Assembly (NCBI GenBank): GCA_900315875.1
Contig: ONAX01000005.1
Coordinates: 1 to 45,539 of the forward strand
Length of the DNA: 45,539 nucleotides
Source of the DNA: an uncultured Eubacteriales bacterium
Lineage (GTDB): Bacteria; Bacillota; Clostridia; Oscillospirales; Acutalibacteraceae
Direction of reading: 5' to 3'
In this document: positions 32,386 through 41,335 of the stretch, piece by piece
How the letters are laid out: every line of letters begins with the position of its first letter
How positions within the stretch are numbered: position 1 is the stretch's first letter
The notes under the pieces: model-generated
The model's database searches: none
The model's input: the letters and a program-made list of their open reading frames with translations, nothing else
What the model was told of the DNA's origin: nothing
Position numbers and translations under genes: made by a program

Positions 32386-34425
32386 TTAATTGAGATGTCC
32401 TCCGGCTCTGGAAAACAGTCTGTCCGTTTCAAAAGCAAGACCACGATGCTCCGGGAAAGACAGCGTCGGATCGCACAGCAGAATACTGTGCGCCGCTTCT
32501 CTTGTATTTTCAAGCTGCTCCATATCGGACATACCCGCAGCCTTAAGCTCCGGCAGACCATGCTGACGTGAACCGAAAAAGTCACCGGGTCCGCGCAGTC
32601 GAAGATCCTCATCTGCAATACGGAAACCGTCGTTTGTCTTGCACATAACCCTCAGTCTTTCCTGCGTGGTATTGCTCTGATTATCCGTTATCATAATGCA
32701 GAACGCCTTTTCCTTCCCCCTGCCGACTCTGCCGCGAAGCTGGTGCAGCTGAGAAAGACCGAAGCGCTCTGCGTTTTCTATCAGCATTACAGTGGCATTA
32801 GGAACGTCGACACCGACCTCTACAACCGTAGTCGAAACAAGGACATCCAGCTCTCCTGCGGAAAACTGCGCCATTACCTTTTCCTTATCACGCGGCTTCA
32901 TTTTGCCGTGCAGAAGTCCTATCCTTGCATCGGACAGCAAACTGCCTTGCAGCATCTGTTCATATTCCTCTGCAGACTGCAGCTCTGACATTTCACTCTG
33001 ACCCACAAGCGGACAGACAATATATGCCTGGTGTCCTTCCTGAATATGCTTTTTTATAAAACCAAGTGCCCGTATGCGTTTTGAGCTGTCAATAAGGTAT
33101 GTTGCGGTTTTCTGCCTTCCCGGAGGCAGCTCATCAAGGATCGACAGGTCAAGATCTCCGAATATCATCAGTGCAAGCGTTCTCGGAATAGGCGTTGCAG
33201 ACATGACCAGAATATGCGGATCGCTGCCCTTTGTAATCAGTGCCGAGCGCTGCGCAACCCCGAAGCGGTGCTGCTCGTCGGTCACAACAAGCCCCAGACG
33301 GCAGAAATTTATCTCGTCGGAAATAAGCGCATGTGTCCCTATTATGATATCGATATCTCCGTTTTCAAGTCCGCTGCAGATTTCCCTGCGCTGTGCTGCC
33401 TTTGTCGAGCCGGTAAGCAGCTCGCATCTGAGTCCGGCACTTTGCAGAAGTGCGCTGAGGGATTCATAATGTTGTCTTGCAAGTATTTCTGTCGGCGCCA
33501 TAAACGCGCACTGCAGCCCGTTTTTCGCAGCAGTATAGCATACAGCAGCCGCAACTGCGGTCTTGCCCGAACCGACATCACCCTGTACAAGACGGTTCAT
33601 CGGATACGGCGAGGAAAGCATATCCGTCACGCACTCCCCTATTGCCCTTTTCTGTGCCCCGGTAAGTGTAAAAGGCAATCTGCAGATGAATTCATCACTG
33701 ACGTCATGTTCAATATGCGTCGGCGTTGTCTTTTTTCTGCCGCCCCTCATATTCGCTATGCCGAGCTGCAGTATCAGAAGCTCCTCAAAAGCAAGTCGTG
33801 TACGCGCACGTTCGAGAGCCTCGAAGCTATCCGGAAAATGTACATTGTGCAAAGCCTCGCCCAGATCGCACAGGTCATACCGGCAGCGTATTTCCTCCGG
33901 CAACGGGTCATTTATTTTCTGCGGCAGCATATCCAGAGCGCTTTTTGCAGCGTTTTCAAGCTTTTTGGCGCTGAGTCCTGCCGTTTTCGGATAGATCGGA
34001 TGTATTCCTGCAGCAAGCGGATCTGCAATCACGGGAGATGCCATTTCGTAGTAATTTCCGAGCTTTTTTACAGTTCCGTAAAACAGCATTTCGCCGCCCT
34101 CGCGCAGTTTATCATAAAGGTAAGCCTGGTTAAAGAACGTAAGGCTCATACGGTCCTCGCCGTCCGTAACCTGAGCCTTCAGCAGAACCATTCCTCCGCG
34201 TATGCGCACAGGTCTGGAAACCTCCTCTACAGCCGCCTTTACGCATGCCGGCGTATCAGTCGGCGCCTCGCTGATAGAATACGGATTGCTCCAGTCCTCA
34301 TATGTGCGCGGATAGAAACGGATCATTGCTCCGACGGTATCTATTCCGAGCTTGCGGAACAGCTCTCCGCTTTTCGGCCCGACGCCCTTCAGCTTTTCTA
34401 TCGGTATTTTAAATAAAGACGGCAT
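32386..34425 (-). CDS. recG: ATP-dependent DNA helicase RecG
   Basis: 679 aa, the standard length. RecG remodels stalled replication forks and Holliday junctions. The N-terminal wedge region begins IEKLKGVGPKSGELFRKLGI; an OB-fold follows (VRIRGGMVLLKAQVTDGEDRMSLTFFN). Helicase motifs are GDVGSGKT (Walker A), DEQHRFG (motif II), VMSATPIPRT (III), STTVVEVGVDVPNA and QLRGRVGRG (VI). GGGAGGG lies upstream of the ATG. Its promoter abuts repeat copy C. Confidence 0.96.
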   Translation of the reverse strand: MPSLFKIPIEKLKGVGPKSGELFRKLGIDTVGAMIRFYPRTYEDWSNPYSISEAPTDTPACVKAAVEEVSRPVRIRGGMVLLKAQVTDGEDRMSLTFFNQAYLYDKLREGGEMLFYGTVKKLGNYYEMASPVIADPLAAGIHPIYPKTAGLSAKKLENAAKSALDMLPQKINDPLPEEIRCRYDLCDLGEALHNVHFPDSFEALERARTRLAFEELLILQLGIANMRGGRKKTTPTHIEHDVSDEFICRLPFTLTGAQKRAIGECVTDMLSSPYPMNRLVQGDVGSGKTAVAAAVCYTAAKNGLQCAFMAPTEILARQHYESLSALLQSAGLRCELLTGSTKAAQRREICSGLENGDIDIIIGTHALISDEINFCRLGLVVTDEQHRFGVAQRSALITKGSDPHILVMSATPIPRTLALMIFGDLDLSILDELPPGRQKTATYLIDSSKRIRALGFIKKHIQEGHQAYIVCPLVGQSEMSELQSAEEYEQMLQGSLLSDARIGLLHGKMKPRDKEKVMAQFSAGELDVLVSTTVVEVGVDVPNATVMLIENAERFGLSQLHQLRGRVGRGKEKAFCIMITDNQSNTTQERLRVMCKTNDGFRIADEDLRLRGPGDFFGSRQHGLPELKAAGMSDMEQLENTREAAHSILLCDPTLSFPEHRGLAFETDRLFSRAGGHLN

Positions 34426-34455
34426 CCAAGCCCTCCCTTACAGTTTACTACATAA

Positions 34456-34485
34456 ATAATACCACATTTCTACCCACAATATCAA
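34456..34485 (-). promoter_or_regulatory. Promoter of recG
   Basis: On the minus strand TTGATA (34480-34485), an 18-bp spacer and TATTAT (34456-34461). Confidence 0.65.
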
Positions 34486-34640
34486 CCGGCGGCGCAGAGC
34501 CTGCGCTCCCTGTTCGCAAAAATCTCTGCGCTTACGCTCCGCTCTGAATCAGTGCCGCTATTTGGCTGATCGCGGGCGGAACGACTCCGCTGTGAGTATG
34601 CAGCTTTGCCGCCGCGCGGCAATAGCTCCGTTTCGCATTT
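34486..34640. repeat. Intergenic repeat element, copy C
   Basis: Begins with the GCGCAG/CTGCGC hairpin, then the shared core at 34513-34580 (CTGCGCTTACGCTCCGCTC ... AATCAGTGCC ... TTTGGCTGATCGCGGGCGG). One copy only; its right edge fades near 34640. It starts at the base next to the recG -35. Confidence 0.7.
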
Positions 34641-34744
34641 ATCCCGGAATTATTTACACCAACATCTTCACACCGGTCGTGTTACTGACGTAATGCTCCT
34701 GACCGGTTTTTATTCCTGACAACGTTAACTCACAGCAAGTAAAA

Positions 34745-34777
34745 TAACGTCGATGGACTATAAGTTCATCGACGTTA
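34745..34777 (-). terminator. Terminator after the SseB-family gene
   Basis: TAACGTCGATG (34745-34755) pairs with CATCGACGTTA (34767-34777); on the minus strand it is followed by TTTTACTTG. Confidence 0.75.
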
Positions 34778-34825
34778 CGATTTACATTATTTTTTGCCGC
34801 GCGAAATCATATCCGAAATAGTATC

Positions 34826-35989
34826 TTATTCGTCGGCTTCAGCATCCGGATCAATAGTTGCGTCAATAATGATCCTCTCAAAGAACGGCGGTGTATCCTT
34901 TGAAGCTATCTTTCCGACATCGCTTGCTGCAGGAATAAAGCGGAGCTTACGCTCGGATTTAACGGAGTCTGATTTTTTCTCCGCTTCGGTTGCAATCTCA
35001 ACTGCCCTTTCACGCGAAGCATCTCCGCAGTCGAGAGCTATCAGCAGCTCCTTTTCACCTGATTTGCGCAGACCCTTGATGTACGCTTTTAAAACACCGT
35101 CCACATTGTCAAGCACTGTACAAAGCTCGTTTATCAGCGTCATGGGTATATCGTCCGGAGCGTAGATAACAGCCCTGTCCTGATCGTTTGCATCGCCGAC
35201 TGCAGAATGTGCTTTTTCGACGGCTTCGCAGGTTTCCTTCGTCAGCGTGTAATTGAAGCCCATGGGGTTAATAACTACTGTCTGACCATCAAAGCAGAGG
35301 GATTTGATCTGCTCATAGGAAACGACGGCAATCTTGTGCTTGCCCTCCATGTCGTACTTTCTGTATTCATGAATATCGGTAAAGAAGGGTACAACCTTTA
35401 CTCCATCGCTTCTTTCAAGACCGGGGATGGTAATGCTGCCCTCCTGAGGGTCGCCGACTGTCGGTACAAGGTACTTTGCGTTATATGTATCAACAAGAAG
35501 GTTAAGCTCCTTATCGGGGGTTACGGATTTGTTTTCAAGGCACTGGAAAAAGCGGTTTCCGCTGCACAAGAGAGCGCCGTTAATCACAGGGCGCTGCCCG
35601 TCCGGCAGTCCGGTATAATCCGGGGGATTAACTATGGTTCCCATTTCAAGGAAGAGATAATTCTTTCCGTTATCAATGATAACGCCCTCAAAGCCGCTGC
35701 GGTACAGGTCCGTAAACATCGGCAGACGGTTTTCGGTAGAACACTGCGCTATACCTATTGTAATTCCGCTTTCCTTCATATGGCGGCAGAACTGCTCGCC
35801 GTATTCCTTTTCGGAAAAGATAAATGCTGCCGGAACGCCCTGAACGAAATCAACATAATGGTTCTTTGTTCTTGGCGAAAAGGCTATCCACAAAACCTCG
35901 GCGCTCTGCACCTCAGTAATTATTTTTTTTAAATTATCAGCGTTTTTTTGTTTTTTATATTCCGCTATATAATCCTGCATTTTGCTCAT
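34826..35989 (-). CDS. SseB-family protein
   Basis: 387 aa. The middle section (NLLVDTYNAKYLVPTVGDP ... VKVVPFFTDIHEYRKYD ... VVINPMGFNYTLTKE) is an SseB N-terminal domain. The C-terminal part (AVIYAPDDIPMTLINELCTVLDNVDGVLKAYI ... LLIALDCGD) matches the SseB C-terminal domain. The first 150 residues appear to be a second, diverged SseB-like domain (VLWIAFSPRTKNHYVDFVQGVPAAFIFSEKEYGEQF). The function of stand-alone SseB proteins in Gram-positives is not established. AGGAGG precedes the ATG. It ends in an acidic tail. Confidence 0.82.
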   Translation of the reverse strand: MSKMQDYIAEYKKQKNADNLKKIITEVQSAEVLWIAFSPRTKNHYVDFVQGVPAAFIFSEKEYGEQFCRHMKESGITIGIAQCSTENRLPMFTDLYRSGFEGVIIDNGKNYLFLEMGTIVNPPDYTGLPDGQRPVINGALLCSGNRFFQCLENKSVTPDKELNLLVDTYNAKYLVPTVGDPQEGSITIPGLERSDGVKVVPFFTDIHEYRKYDMEGKHKIAVVSYEQIKSLCFDGQTVVINPMGFNYTLTKETCEAVEKAHSAVGDANDQDRAVIYAPDDIPMTLINELCTVLDNVDGVLKAYIKGLRKSGEKELLIALDCGDASRERAVEIATEAEKKSDSVKSERKLRFIPAASDVGKIASKDTPPFFERIIIDATIDPDAEADE

Positions 35990-36161
35990 GTCATGTCCTC
36001 CTGTCGCGGCAATTGTGTTTTTCTCTGCTTATGAAAAACATCAGCAAAAGAAGTAATAAAGCCGAACTCAACTGATTATAATTATATAATACCGGGTCAA
36101 TAATGTCAACCCACCGCCGGCGTTACGATTTCGCTTATGAGGAAGGTTTTCACGTGCAAAA

Positions 36162-36212
36162 GCCTCAGGGCACAGTCCGATGCCAATGATAAAGCAGCAT
36201 GCGCCCCGAGGC
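36162..36212 (-). terminator. Candidate terminator after the small basic gene
   Basis: GCCTCAGGGC (36162-36171) pairs with GCCCCGAGGC (36203-36212) with one G-T; a long 31-base loop; on the minus strand TTTTGC follows. Confidence 0.45.
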
Positions 36213-36230
36213 CGTACTCTTTTCAGCCGG

Positions 36231-36440
36231 TCAGGTATCAGGCTTGTTGTCCTCAACCGGCTGCGGCGGCTCTGTCGGACGGATCAGCGATAAGCCTGCG
36301 GGATATTCCGGAAAGCGGAACTGCGACGGGATAACTCTCAGGTCGGCCGAGTTTATGGATGTGTTAAGCCCTGCCGCTTCAAAAGGCTCGCCCAGCTCAG
36401 GTATGTCGTATTTTCTGCGCTCTTTTTGTTTTTTATTCAT
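36231..36440 (-). CDS. Small basic hypothetical protein
   Basis: 69 aa. A Lys/Arg-rich start (MNKKQKERRKYDIPELGEPF) and a Pro-rich, acidic end (PTEPPQPVEDNKPD). No family recognised. A strong AGGAGGTGATTATT ribosome site sets the ATG at 36440. It is divergent from the DUF4830 gene. Confidence 0.6.
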   Translation of the reverse strand: MNKKQKERRKYDIPELGEPFEAAGLNTSINSADLRVIPSQFRFPEYPAGLSLIRPTEPPQPVEDNKPDT

Positions 36441-36512
36441 AATAATCACCTCCTACATAGTTTTGCCGCAAAAATCCATCGTATACATAAAGCTCTGAAG
36501 GGAGAAAAGAAT

Positions 36513-36992
36513 ATGATTTTCGGGTTCTTGGCAAAAACGGATAAAAGGCGTCTTATGACCGCAGTGATTATCATGGCATGCGCTGTTGTCGTGGGTCTGA
36601 TACTTACCCTTGTGCTGCTTGCAACAAGACAAAACGTTCGTATAGGTGACAAAACCGTACAGCGTTCAATCGGAGGTGAGGACGATGCAAAGCAGGTCAT
36701 GCGTGATCTCGGATACGAGCCGGAGAATGGTGAGCCTGTCGTCAGGCATGTTTCTATTCCGGAGGAATTCGACGAGGTTTATACTGCCTACAACGAGCTG
36801 CAGCAGAAATCGGGATTCGATCTGTACCCTTTCAGGGGAAAGCCCACTGTGCTCTACTGCTGCCCTGTCAGGGGAACTGATGGCGGCTGCAGCGAGATTG
36901 TAACCCTTGTTGTTTGCGGCGGAAGGCTTATCGGAGGAGACATAAGCGATGAAAAAGCAGGCGGAAAATTGAATTCTCTTGCGGAAAAATAA
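36513..36992 (+). CDS. DUF4830-domain membrane protein
   Basis: 159 aa. One membrane helix at about 13-36 (AVIIMACAVVVGLILTLVLL) follows a short basic N-terminus. The exterior part fits DUF4830: VMRDLGYEP, HVSIPEEFDEVYTAYNELQQKSGFDLYPFRGK and VVCGGRLIGGDIS. The role is unknown; these proteins are frequent in Clostridia. GGGAG precedes the ATG. Confidence 0.8.
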   Translation: MIFGFLAKTDKRRLMTAVIIMACAVVVGLILTLVLLATRQNVRIGDKTVQRSIGGEDDAKQVMRDLGYEPENGEPVVRHVSIPEEFDEVYTAYNELQQKSGFDLYPFRGKPTVLYCCPVRGTDGGCSEIVTLVVCGGRLIGGDISDEKAGGKLNSLAEK

Positions 36993-37040
36993 AAAATATT
37001 TCTGATTGTATGCCACATATGCATTAAAGCGCCCTAACCT

Positions 37041-37135
37041 GTACAATAGTAATCTTGACTTTCGGATTATTACATGATATGATAATTCAAACACGTTTGG
37101 CATTATTATTTTGCAAACAAATGTTACTATTGTAC
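37041..37135. promoter_or_regulatory. Inverted repeat flanking the acyl-CoA synthetase promoter
   Basis: GTACAATAGTAA (37041-37052) and TTACTATTGTAC (37124-37135) are perfect 12-bp inverted copies whose inner ends are 71 bp apart. The promoter lies between them, so they cannot form an ordinary terminator. They look like paired operator sites for an unidentified regulator. Confidence 0.6.
37055..37083 (+). promoter_or_regulatory. Promoter of the acyl-CoA synthetase gene
   Basis: TTGACT (37055-37060), a 17-bp spacer and TATGAT (37078-37083). Confidence 0.75.
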
Positions 37136-37182
37136 AAGTGTAAACCGGATAATACTATTATTAAGAAAAAGGAGCGCTCAGT

Positions 37183-38865
37183 ATGCTGCTGGACAGATTT
37201 TTACCCCGCATCGAATTTGAATCCTATGAGGATTTCAAGCAGAATTACAAGGTCAATGTCCCCGAAAACTTCAATTTCGGCTTCGACATTGTTGATGAAT
37301 GGGCAAAGCAGGATGAAAATAAAAAAGCCCTCGTATGGTGCAACGACCACGACGAGGAAAAAATTTTCACCTTCAAGGATATAAGCCTGCTGTCCAACAA
37401 GGCTGCAAATTATTTCAAAAGCATCGGCATAGGCAAGGGCGATGTCGTTATGATGATACTGCGCCGCCGCTGGGAATACTGGGTATGTGCAGTAGGTCTG
37501 CACAAGCTCGGCGCAACAATGATTCCCGGAACACTCCAGTTTGCAAAAAAAGACATAGTCTACCGTGCAAATGCCGCTGATGTTAAGGCAATAGTGTGCG
37601 TAAACGATGATTATGTAGCTGCACAGGTTGAAGCTTCCCTTCCGCAGGCACCGACAATTCAGCATCACATTGTTGTCGGCGAAAAGCGCGAAGGCTGGGA
37701 CTTCCTTGAGGACGAGCTTGAGCGTCAGTCTGACGTTTTCGAGCGCCCCACCGGCAAGGATGCTACCACAAAGGACGATATCATGCTGGTATACTTTACC
37801 TCCGGCACGACAGGCATGCCGAAGATGGTACAGCACAGCTTTGCGCATCCTCTGGGACATATAGTAACCGCCAAGTACTGGCATCAGGTTCAGGAAAACA
37901 AGCTGCACATGAGTGTAACCGATTCCGGCTGGGCTAAATTCGGCTGGGGCAAGATCTACGGTCAGTGGATCTGCGGAGCTGTAGTTTTCGCATATGATAT
38001 GGACAAATTCGTTCCGGCAAAGCTTCTGGAAAAGATGGCCAAATACAAGCTTACTACCTTCTGTGCTCCGCCGACGATGTACCGCTTCATGCTGCTTGAG
38101 GATGTCGCATCATACGATCTTTCCAGCATACAGCACTGGACAACTGCAGGCGAGCCGCTTAACCCGGAAGTAAACAACAAATGGTTCAATTTTACCGGAC
38201 ACAACATATACCAGGGCTTCGGTCAGACCGAAGGAACAGTTCTTATGGCTGATTTCCAGTGGGACGATATCAAGATCGGCTCCACCGGCAAACCGTCTCC
38301 CCTGTATGATATCAAGCTTCTCGACAGCGAAGGCAGAGAGGTCGGCGTCGGCGAGGAAGGCTCTATCTGCGTAATGGATGTACGCAACAATCCCCCGGTA
38401 GGACTTTTCACCGGCTACTACCACAACCACAAAATGACAAACGAAATGCTGCTCGGAAAATACTACAACACCTGCGACATGGCATGGCGTGACAGCGAGG
38501 GTTACTACTGGTTCGTCGGAAGAAACGATGACGTTATCAAGTGCTCAGGATACCGCATCGGCCCCTTCGAGGTAGAAAGCGCTATGCTGGAGCATGACGC
38601 AGTTGTAGAATGTGCTATAACAGGTGCGCCTGACCCGGTAAGAGGACAGGTTGTAAAGGCAACAGTAGTGCTGAAAAAAGGTTACGAACCCAGCCCCGAG
38701 CTTATCAAGGAGCTGCAGGATCACGTAAAGCATTCAACCGCACCTTACAAATACCCGAGAATAATCGAATTCGTTGACGAGCTGCCGAAAACAATCGGCG
38801 GAAAGATCAAGCGCGCGCAGATCCGTCACGAGGACGAGGAAGCCGTAAGGGTAAGGGACTATTAA
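37183..38865 (+). CDS. AMP-forming acyl-CoA synthetase (MACS-like)
   Basis: 560 aa. It activates a carboxylic acid as acyl-AMP and then transfers it to CoA. Motifs in order: YFTSGTTGMPKMVQHS (P-loop), TAGEPLN, YQGFGQTEG (A5), CDMAWRDSEGYYWFVGRNDD (A7/A8), GYRIGPFEVESAM and the C-terminal Lys in PKTIGGKIKR. The overall pattern (GKGDVVMMILRRRWEYWVCAVGLHKLGA) is closest to medium-chain or acetyl-type synthetases; the chain length cannot be read. AAGGAG precedes the ATG. A hotdog thioesterase is encoded convergently downstream. Confidence 0.92.
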   Translation: MLLDRFLPRIEFESYEDFKQNYKVNVPENFNFGFDIVDEWAKQDENKKALVWCNDHDEEKIFTFKDISLLSNKAANYFKSIGIGKGDVVMMILRRRWEYWVCAVGLHKLGATMIPGTLQFAKKDIVYRANAADVKAIVCVNDDYVAAQVEASLPQAPTIQHHIVVGEKREGWDFLEDELERQSDVFERPTGKDATTKDDIMLVYFTSGTTGMPKMVQHSFAHPLGHIVTAKYWHQVQENKLHMSVTDSGWAKFGWGKIYGQWICGAVVFAYDMDKFVPAKLLEKMAKYKLTTFCAPPTMYRFMLLEDVASYDLSSIQHWTTAGEPLNPEVNNKWFNFTGHNIYQGFGQTEGTVLMADFQWDDIKIGSTGKPSPLYDIKLLDSEGREVGVGEEGSICVMDVRNNPPVGLFTGYYHNHKMTNEMLLGKYYNTCDMAWRDSEGYYWFVGRNDDVIKCSGYRIGPFEVESAMLEHDAVVECAITGAPDPVRGQVVKATVVLKKGYEPSPELIKELQDHVKHSTAPYKYPRIIEFVDELPKTIGGKIKRAQIRHEDEEAVRVRDY

Positions 38866-38880
38866 TACTTAATAAAACAG

Positions 38881-38911
38881 AGCTGTCGCAAAAGTATTCT
38901 TTGCGGCAGCT
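38881..38911 (+). terminator. Intrinsic terminator after the acyl-CoA synthetase gene
   Basis: AGCTGTCGCAAA (38881-38892) pairs with TTTGCGGCAGCT (38900-38911) with one T-G pair, then TTTTTG. Confidence 0.85.
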
Positions 38912-38986
38912 TTTTTGTCTGTTTACGCAGCACCAGACGTAATCAATCCGGGCTACCGTTTGTAAGTAATCGAAACAATTCAACTG

Positions 38987-39367
38987 TTACTTGAGTTTTT
39001 CCATGAAGCGCTCCGCTTTTACGGTAAAGCGTACATGTGTACCGTGTGCGATCTCTCCTGCGTGATCTGAAGCACTGAGTGTAAAAACGTATTTCCTGTC
39101 GTCGGATTCAATAAGCTTTGCCGTAGCCGTAACTTCTGCGCCGAACGCAGTTGCCCTTGTATGCTCTATAGAAATGCTTGTACCTACGGTAGTAATCCCC
39201 TCCGGCATATGCTCCTCCAGAAGTTCAAATGCTGCCTTTTCAAGAAGAGCCGCTACAGCCGGAGTCGCAAGGACCCTCAAACCTCCGCTGCCTACATTTA
39301 CAGCAAGCCTTTCCTCCGTTACAACTGCCTTTACTGTTTTTTCTGTGCCTATAATAAACTCACTCAT
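38987..39367 (-). CDS. Hotdog-fold thioesterase (FlK-like)
   Basis: 126 aa. It matches the fluoroacetyl-CoA-thioesterase-like hotdog family: VNVGSGGLRVLATPAVAALLEKAAFELLEEHMPEGITTVGTSISIEHTRATAFGAEVTATAKL, ending HGTHVRF. The Glu in LEKAA and the His in the SIEHTRAT segment match catalytic positions of FlK. Such small Clostridia proteins likely hydrolyse an acyl-CoA. AAAGGAAG precedes the ATG. The neighbouring acyl-CoA synthetase makes an acyl-CoA link plausible. Confidence 0.85.
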   Translation of the reverse strand: MSEFIIGTEKTVKAVVTEERLAVNVGSGGLRVLATPAVAALLEKAAFELLEEHMPEGITTVGTSISIEHTRATAFGAEVTATAKLIESDDRKYVFTLSASDHAGEIAHGTHVRFTVKAERFMEKLK

Positions 39368-39599
39368 ATTTCTTGCTTCCTTTCATAACGATTTTATTTT
39401 TCCCCGGAAAAAAGGAAAGCCTTTACCGGTCTACGGAATAAAATCAGAGTTTTCTACTTGATTATAACCGTTTTTATTGTTATAATCTGTAATGAAACAA
39501 TTTTATCACATTACACTAATTTTGAAAATACTCCTGTAAAATTTCTTTGTTGGGAAGTGACAGGCTATGGGTACATATTTCGTGAAGGGAGACCAGGAA

Positions 39600-40412
39600 A
39601 TGGCGGAAGGCGCACAGGAACAAAAACAGAAAACAAAAAAGGGCGGCGGAAAGAGAATTTGTCTGCTTGACGAGCTGAGAGGCTTTGCTGTATTCTGCAT
39701 GGTTTTCTATCATGCATTCTATACCATCGGAATGCTTTTCGGCTGGAAATGGGGCACAGATCTTATGGGCTTCTTTTCCCCTGCGGAACCGTTTTTTGCA
39801 GGACTGTTCATTTTTATTTCCGGTATTTGCTCAAATCTTTCCCACTCAAACATTGACCGAGGTGCAAAGCTGTTCTTTATCGCCTTTATGGTAACGGTTG
39901 TGACATACTTTACCGTCGGCAGCGAAAACGCAATACGCTTCGGTATTCTGCACATGCTTTCGATTTGCATGATGTTCTACGGAGTTTGTGCTCCGCTTCT
40001 CAAATATATTCCATTGTGGATAGGCTTTGCCCTGACAGCAGTGCTCTTTGTAATGACCCACAGCATACCATCAGGCAGCATAGGGATCCCGTTCGTATTC
40101 TCCGTGAACCTGCCGTCGGAGCTTTACAAGACCGATTTTCTCTATCCCCTCGGCTTCATGCATGCAGGCTTTACCTCCAGCGACTACTTTCCGCTCTTCC
40201 CCTGGTTATTCCTGTTCTTGTCCGGCACATTTTTCGGCAGACTGGCGTCGGCAAAGAAATTCCCGAAATTCTCGTACAAAAAGCATGTGCCGTTTTTTGC
40301 ATTTCTCGGACGGCATGCGCTCATTATATACCTTGCACATCAACCCCTGATCTTCGGAATATGCATCGGCGTCCGTGAGATCATAAATCTTATTACAAGA
40401 CAAGGAGGCTAA
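39600..40412 (+). CDS. Membrane acetyltransferase, HGSNAT/DUF1624 family
   Basis: 270 aa, about seven membrane helices. The N-terminal LLDELRGFAVFCMVFYHAFY carries the family's Arg-Gly and conserved His; AEPFFAGLFIFISGICSNLS and the C-terminal FLGRHALIIYLAHQPL are also typical. The family moves acetyl groups across membranes to sugars; the substrate here is unknown. GGGAG lies 8 bases before the ATG at 39600; an in-frame ATG at 39567 is the alternative. It begins a co-directional run with the next three genes. Confidence 0.85.
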   Translation: MAEGAQEQKQKTKKGGGKRICLLDELRGFAVFCMVFYHAFYTIGMLFGWKWGTDLMGFFSPAEPFFAGLFIFISGICSNLSHSNIDRGAKLFFIAFMVTVVTYFTVGSENAIRFGILHMLSICMMFYGVCAPLLKYIPLWIGFALTAVLFVMTHSIPSGSIGIPFVFSVNLPSELYKTDFLYPLGFMHAGFTSSDYFPLFPWLFLFLSGTFFGRLASAKKFPKFSYKKHVPFFAFLGRHALIIYLAHQPLIFGICIGVREIINLITRQGG

Positions 40413-40415
40413 ACC

Positions 40416-41306
40416 ATGTCAGAAGAAAAGAAAACTTCCCCGGAGGAAGAAACAGAAGAAAAAACCGCTTCGCAGGATTCATTCGATGTAAAGGACGAAC
40501 CCGCAGCAGAACCTGAAAAAGCTTCCGACGAAAAAGAAAAAGAAAAGCCGGAAGAAAAAAGCGAAAAAGACGAAACCGGAGAAAACGAAACCGACAGCAC
40601 GGAAAGCTCCGATTCTGAAAGCAGCAAAGACACCGCAGCAAATATGGATGAAAAAAAGCCGAAAAAGGCTCCCCATGCAGATGACGCTGAACTGAAGCGG
40701 CTGCTTTCTGTTGACAAGACCTACCGCGCAGGTCACACGCTGTACATTATCGGAGTTGTACTGCTGTTTGCACTTATTCTGTGCCACGGCGCTATGTTCA
40801 TGCTTGGCATAGAGCTGTTCATCAGCGGACTGTATGCGTCATGGGCGCTATTTTACCTTTATGTGCTGCCGTGTCTTATGATGTTTGCAGGCCTTGCGAT
40901 GAGTGCGTCTGCCGCAAAAAAACACGGCGTCGGCGGCAACGACAAGGTCGGCATGGCATTCGTTGCAATCGGCGCAGTACTGATGATAACACTCGGAACA
41001 CTGTCCCTTGTTTCTCCGTCCTACAGGATATACGAAACAACGGATCTCACCCTGCGCGAGGGGCAACCCCTGAAGGTGGTAAAATATATCCCGACAGGTC
41101 TTTTCCAGCCCTCACTCAAAAAGCTGCCCGGCGAATATTGCGTTGACATCTACCGCATAGACGGCATTTTCGGCAAAAAGCTTGTTTCAAAGCAGATATC
41201 ATTCTCCGGCATGAACGTAATCACCGGCAACGACAACAACACATATATTCTCGATATCATTACAGTGGACGGCGGCGGCGAAACAATACCCTTCAAGTAC
41301 CGCTGA
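40416..41306 (+). CDS. Membrane protein with long charged N-terminus
   Basis: 296 aa. Residues 1-90 are almost all Glu, Lys, Asp, Ser and Thr and look disordered. Four membrane helices follow at about 108-130, 134-160, 165-180 and 185-208 (YIIGVVLLFALILC, YASWALFYLYVLPCLMMFAGLAM, GMAFVAIGAVLMITLGTLSL). The C-terminal 90 residues form a beta-type domain (VKYIPTGLFQPSL, EYCVDIYRIDG). Family not recognised. It starts 3 bp after the acetyltransferase stop with AAGGAGG upstream, so the two are tightly linked. Confidence 0.72.
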   Translation: MSEEKKTSPEEETEEKTASQDSFDVKDEPAAEPEKASDEKEKEKPEEKSEKDETGENETDSTESSDSESSKDTAANMDEKKPKKAPHADDAELKRLLSVDKTYRAGHTLYIIGVVLLFALILCHGAMFMLGIELFISGLYASWALFYLYVLPCLMMFAGLAMSASAAKKHGVGGNDKVGMAFVAIGAVLMITLGTLSLVSPSYRIYETTDLTLREGQPLKVVKYIPTGLFQPSLKKLPGEYCVDIYRIDGIFGKKLVSKQISFSGMNVITGNDNNTYILDIITVDGGGETIPFKYR

Positions 41307-41335
41307 AAAATAATAAGGAAAAAGGACATATAACA

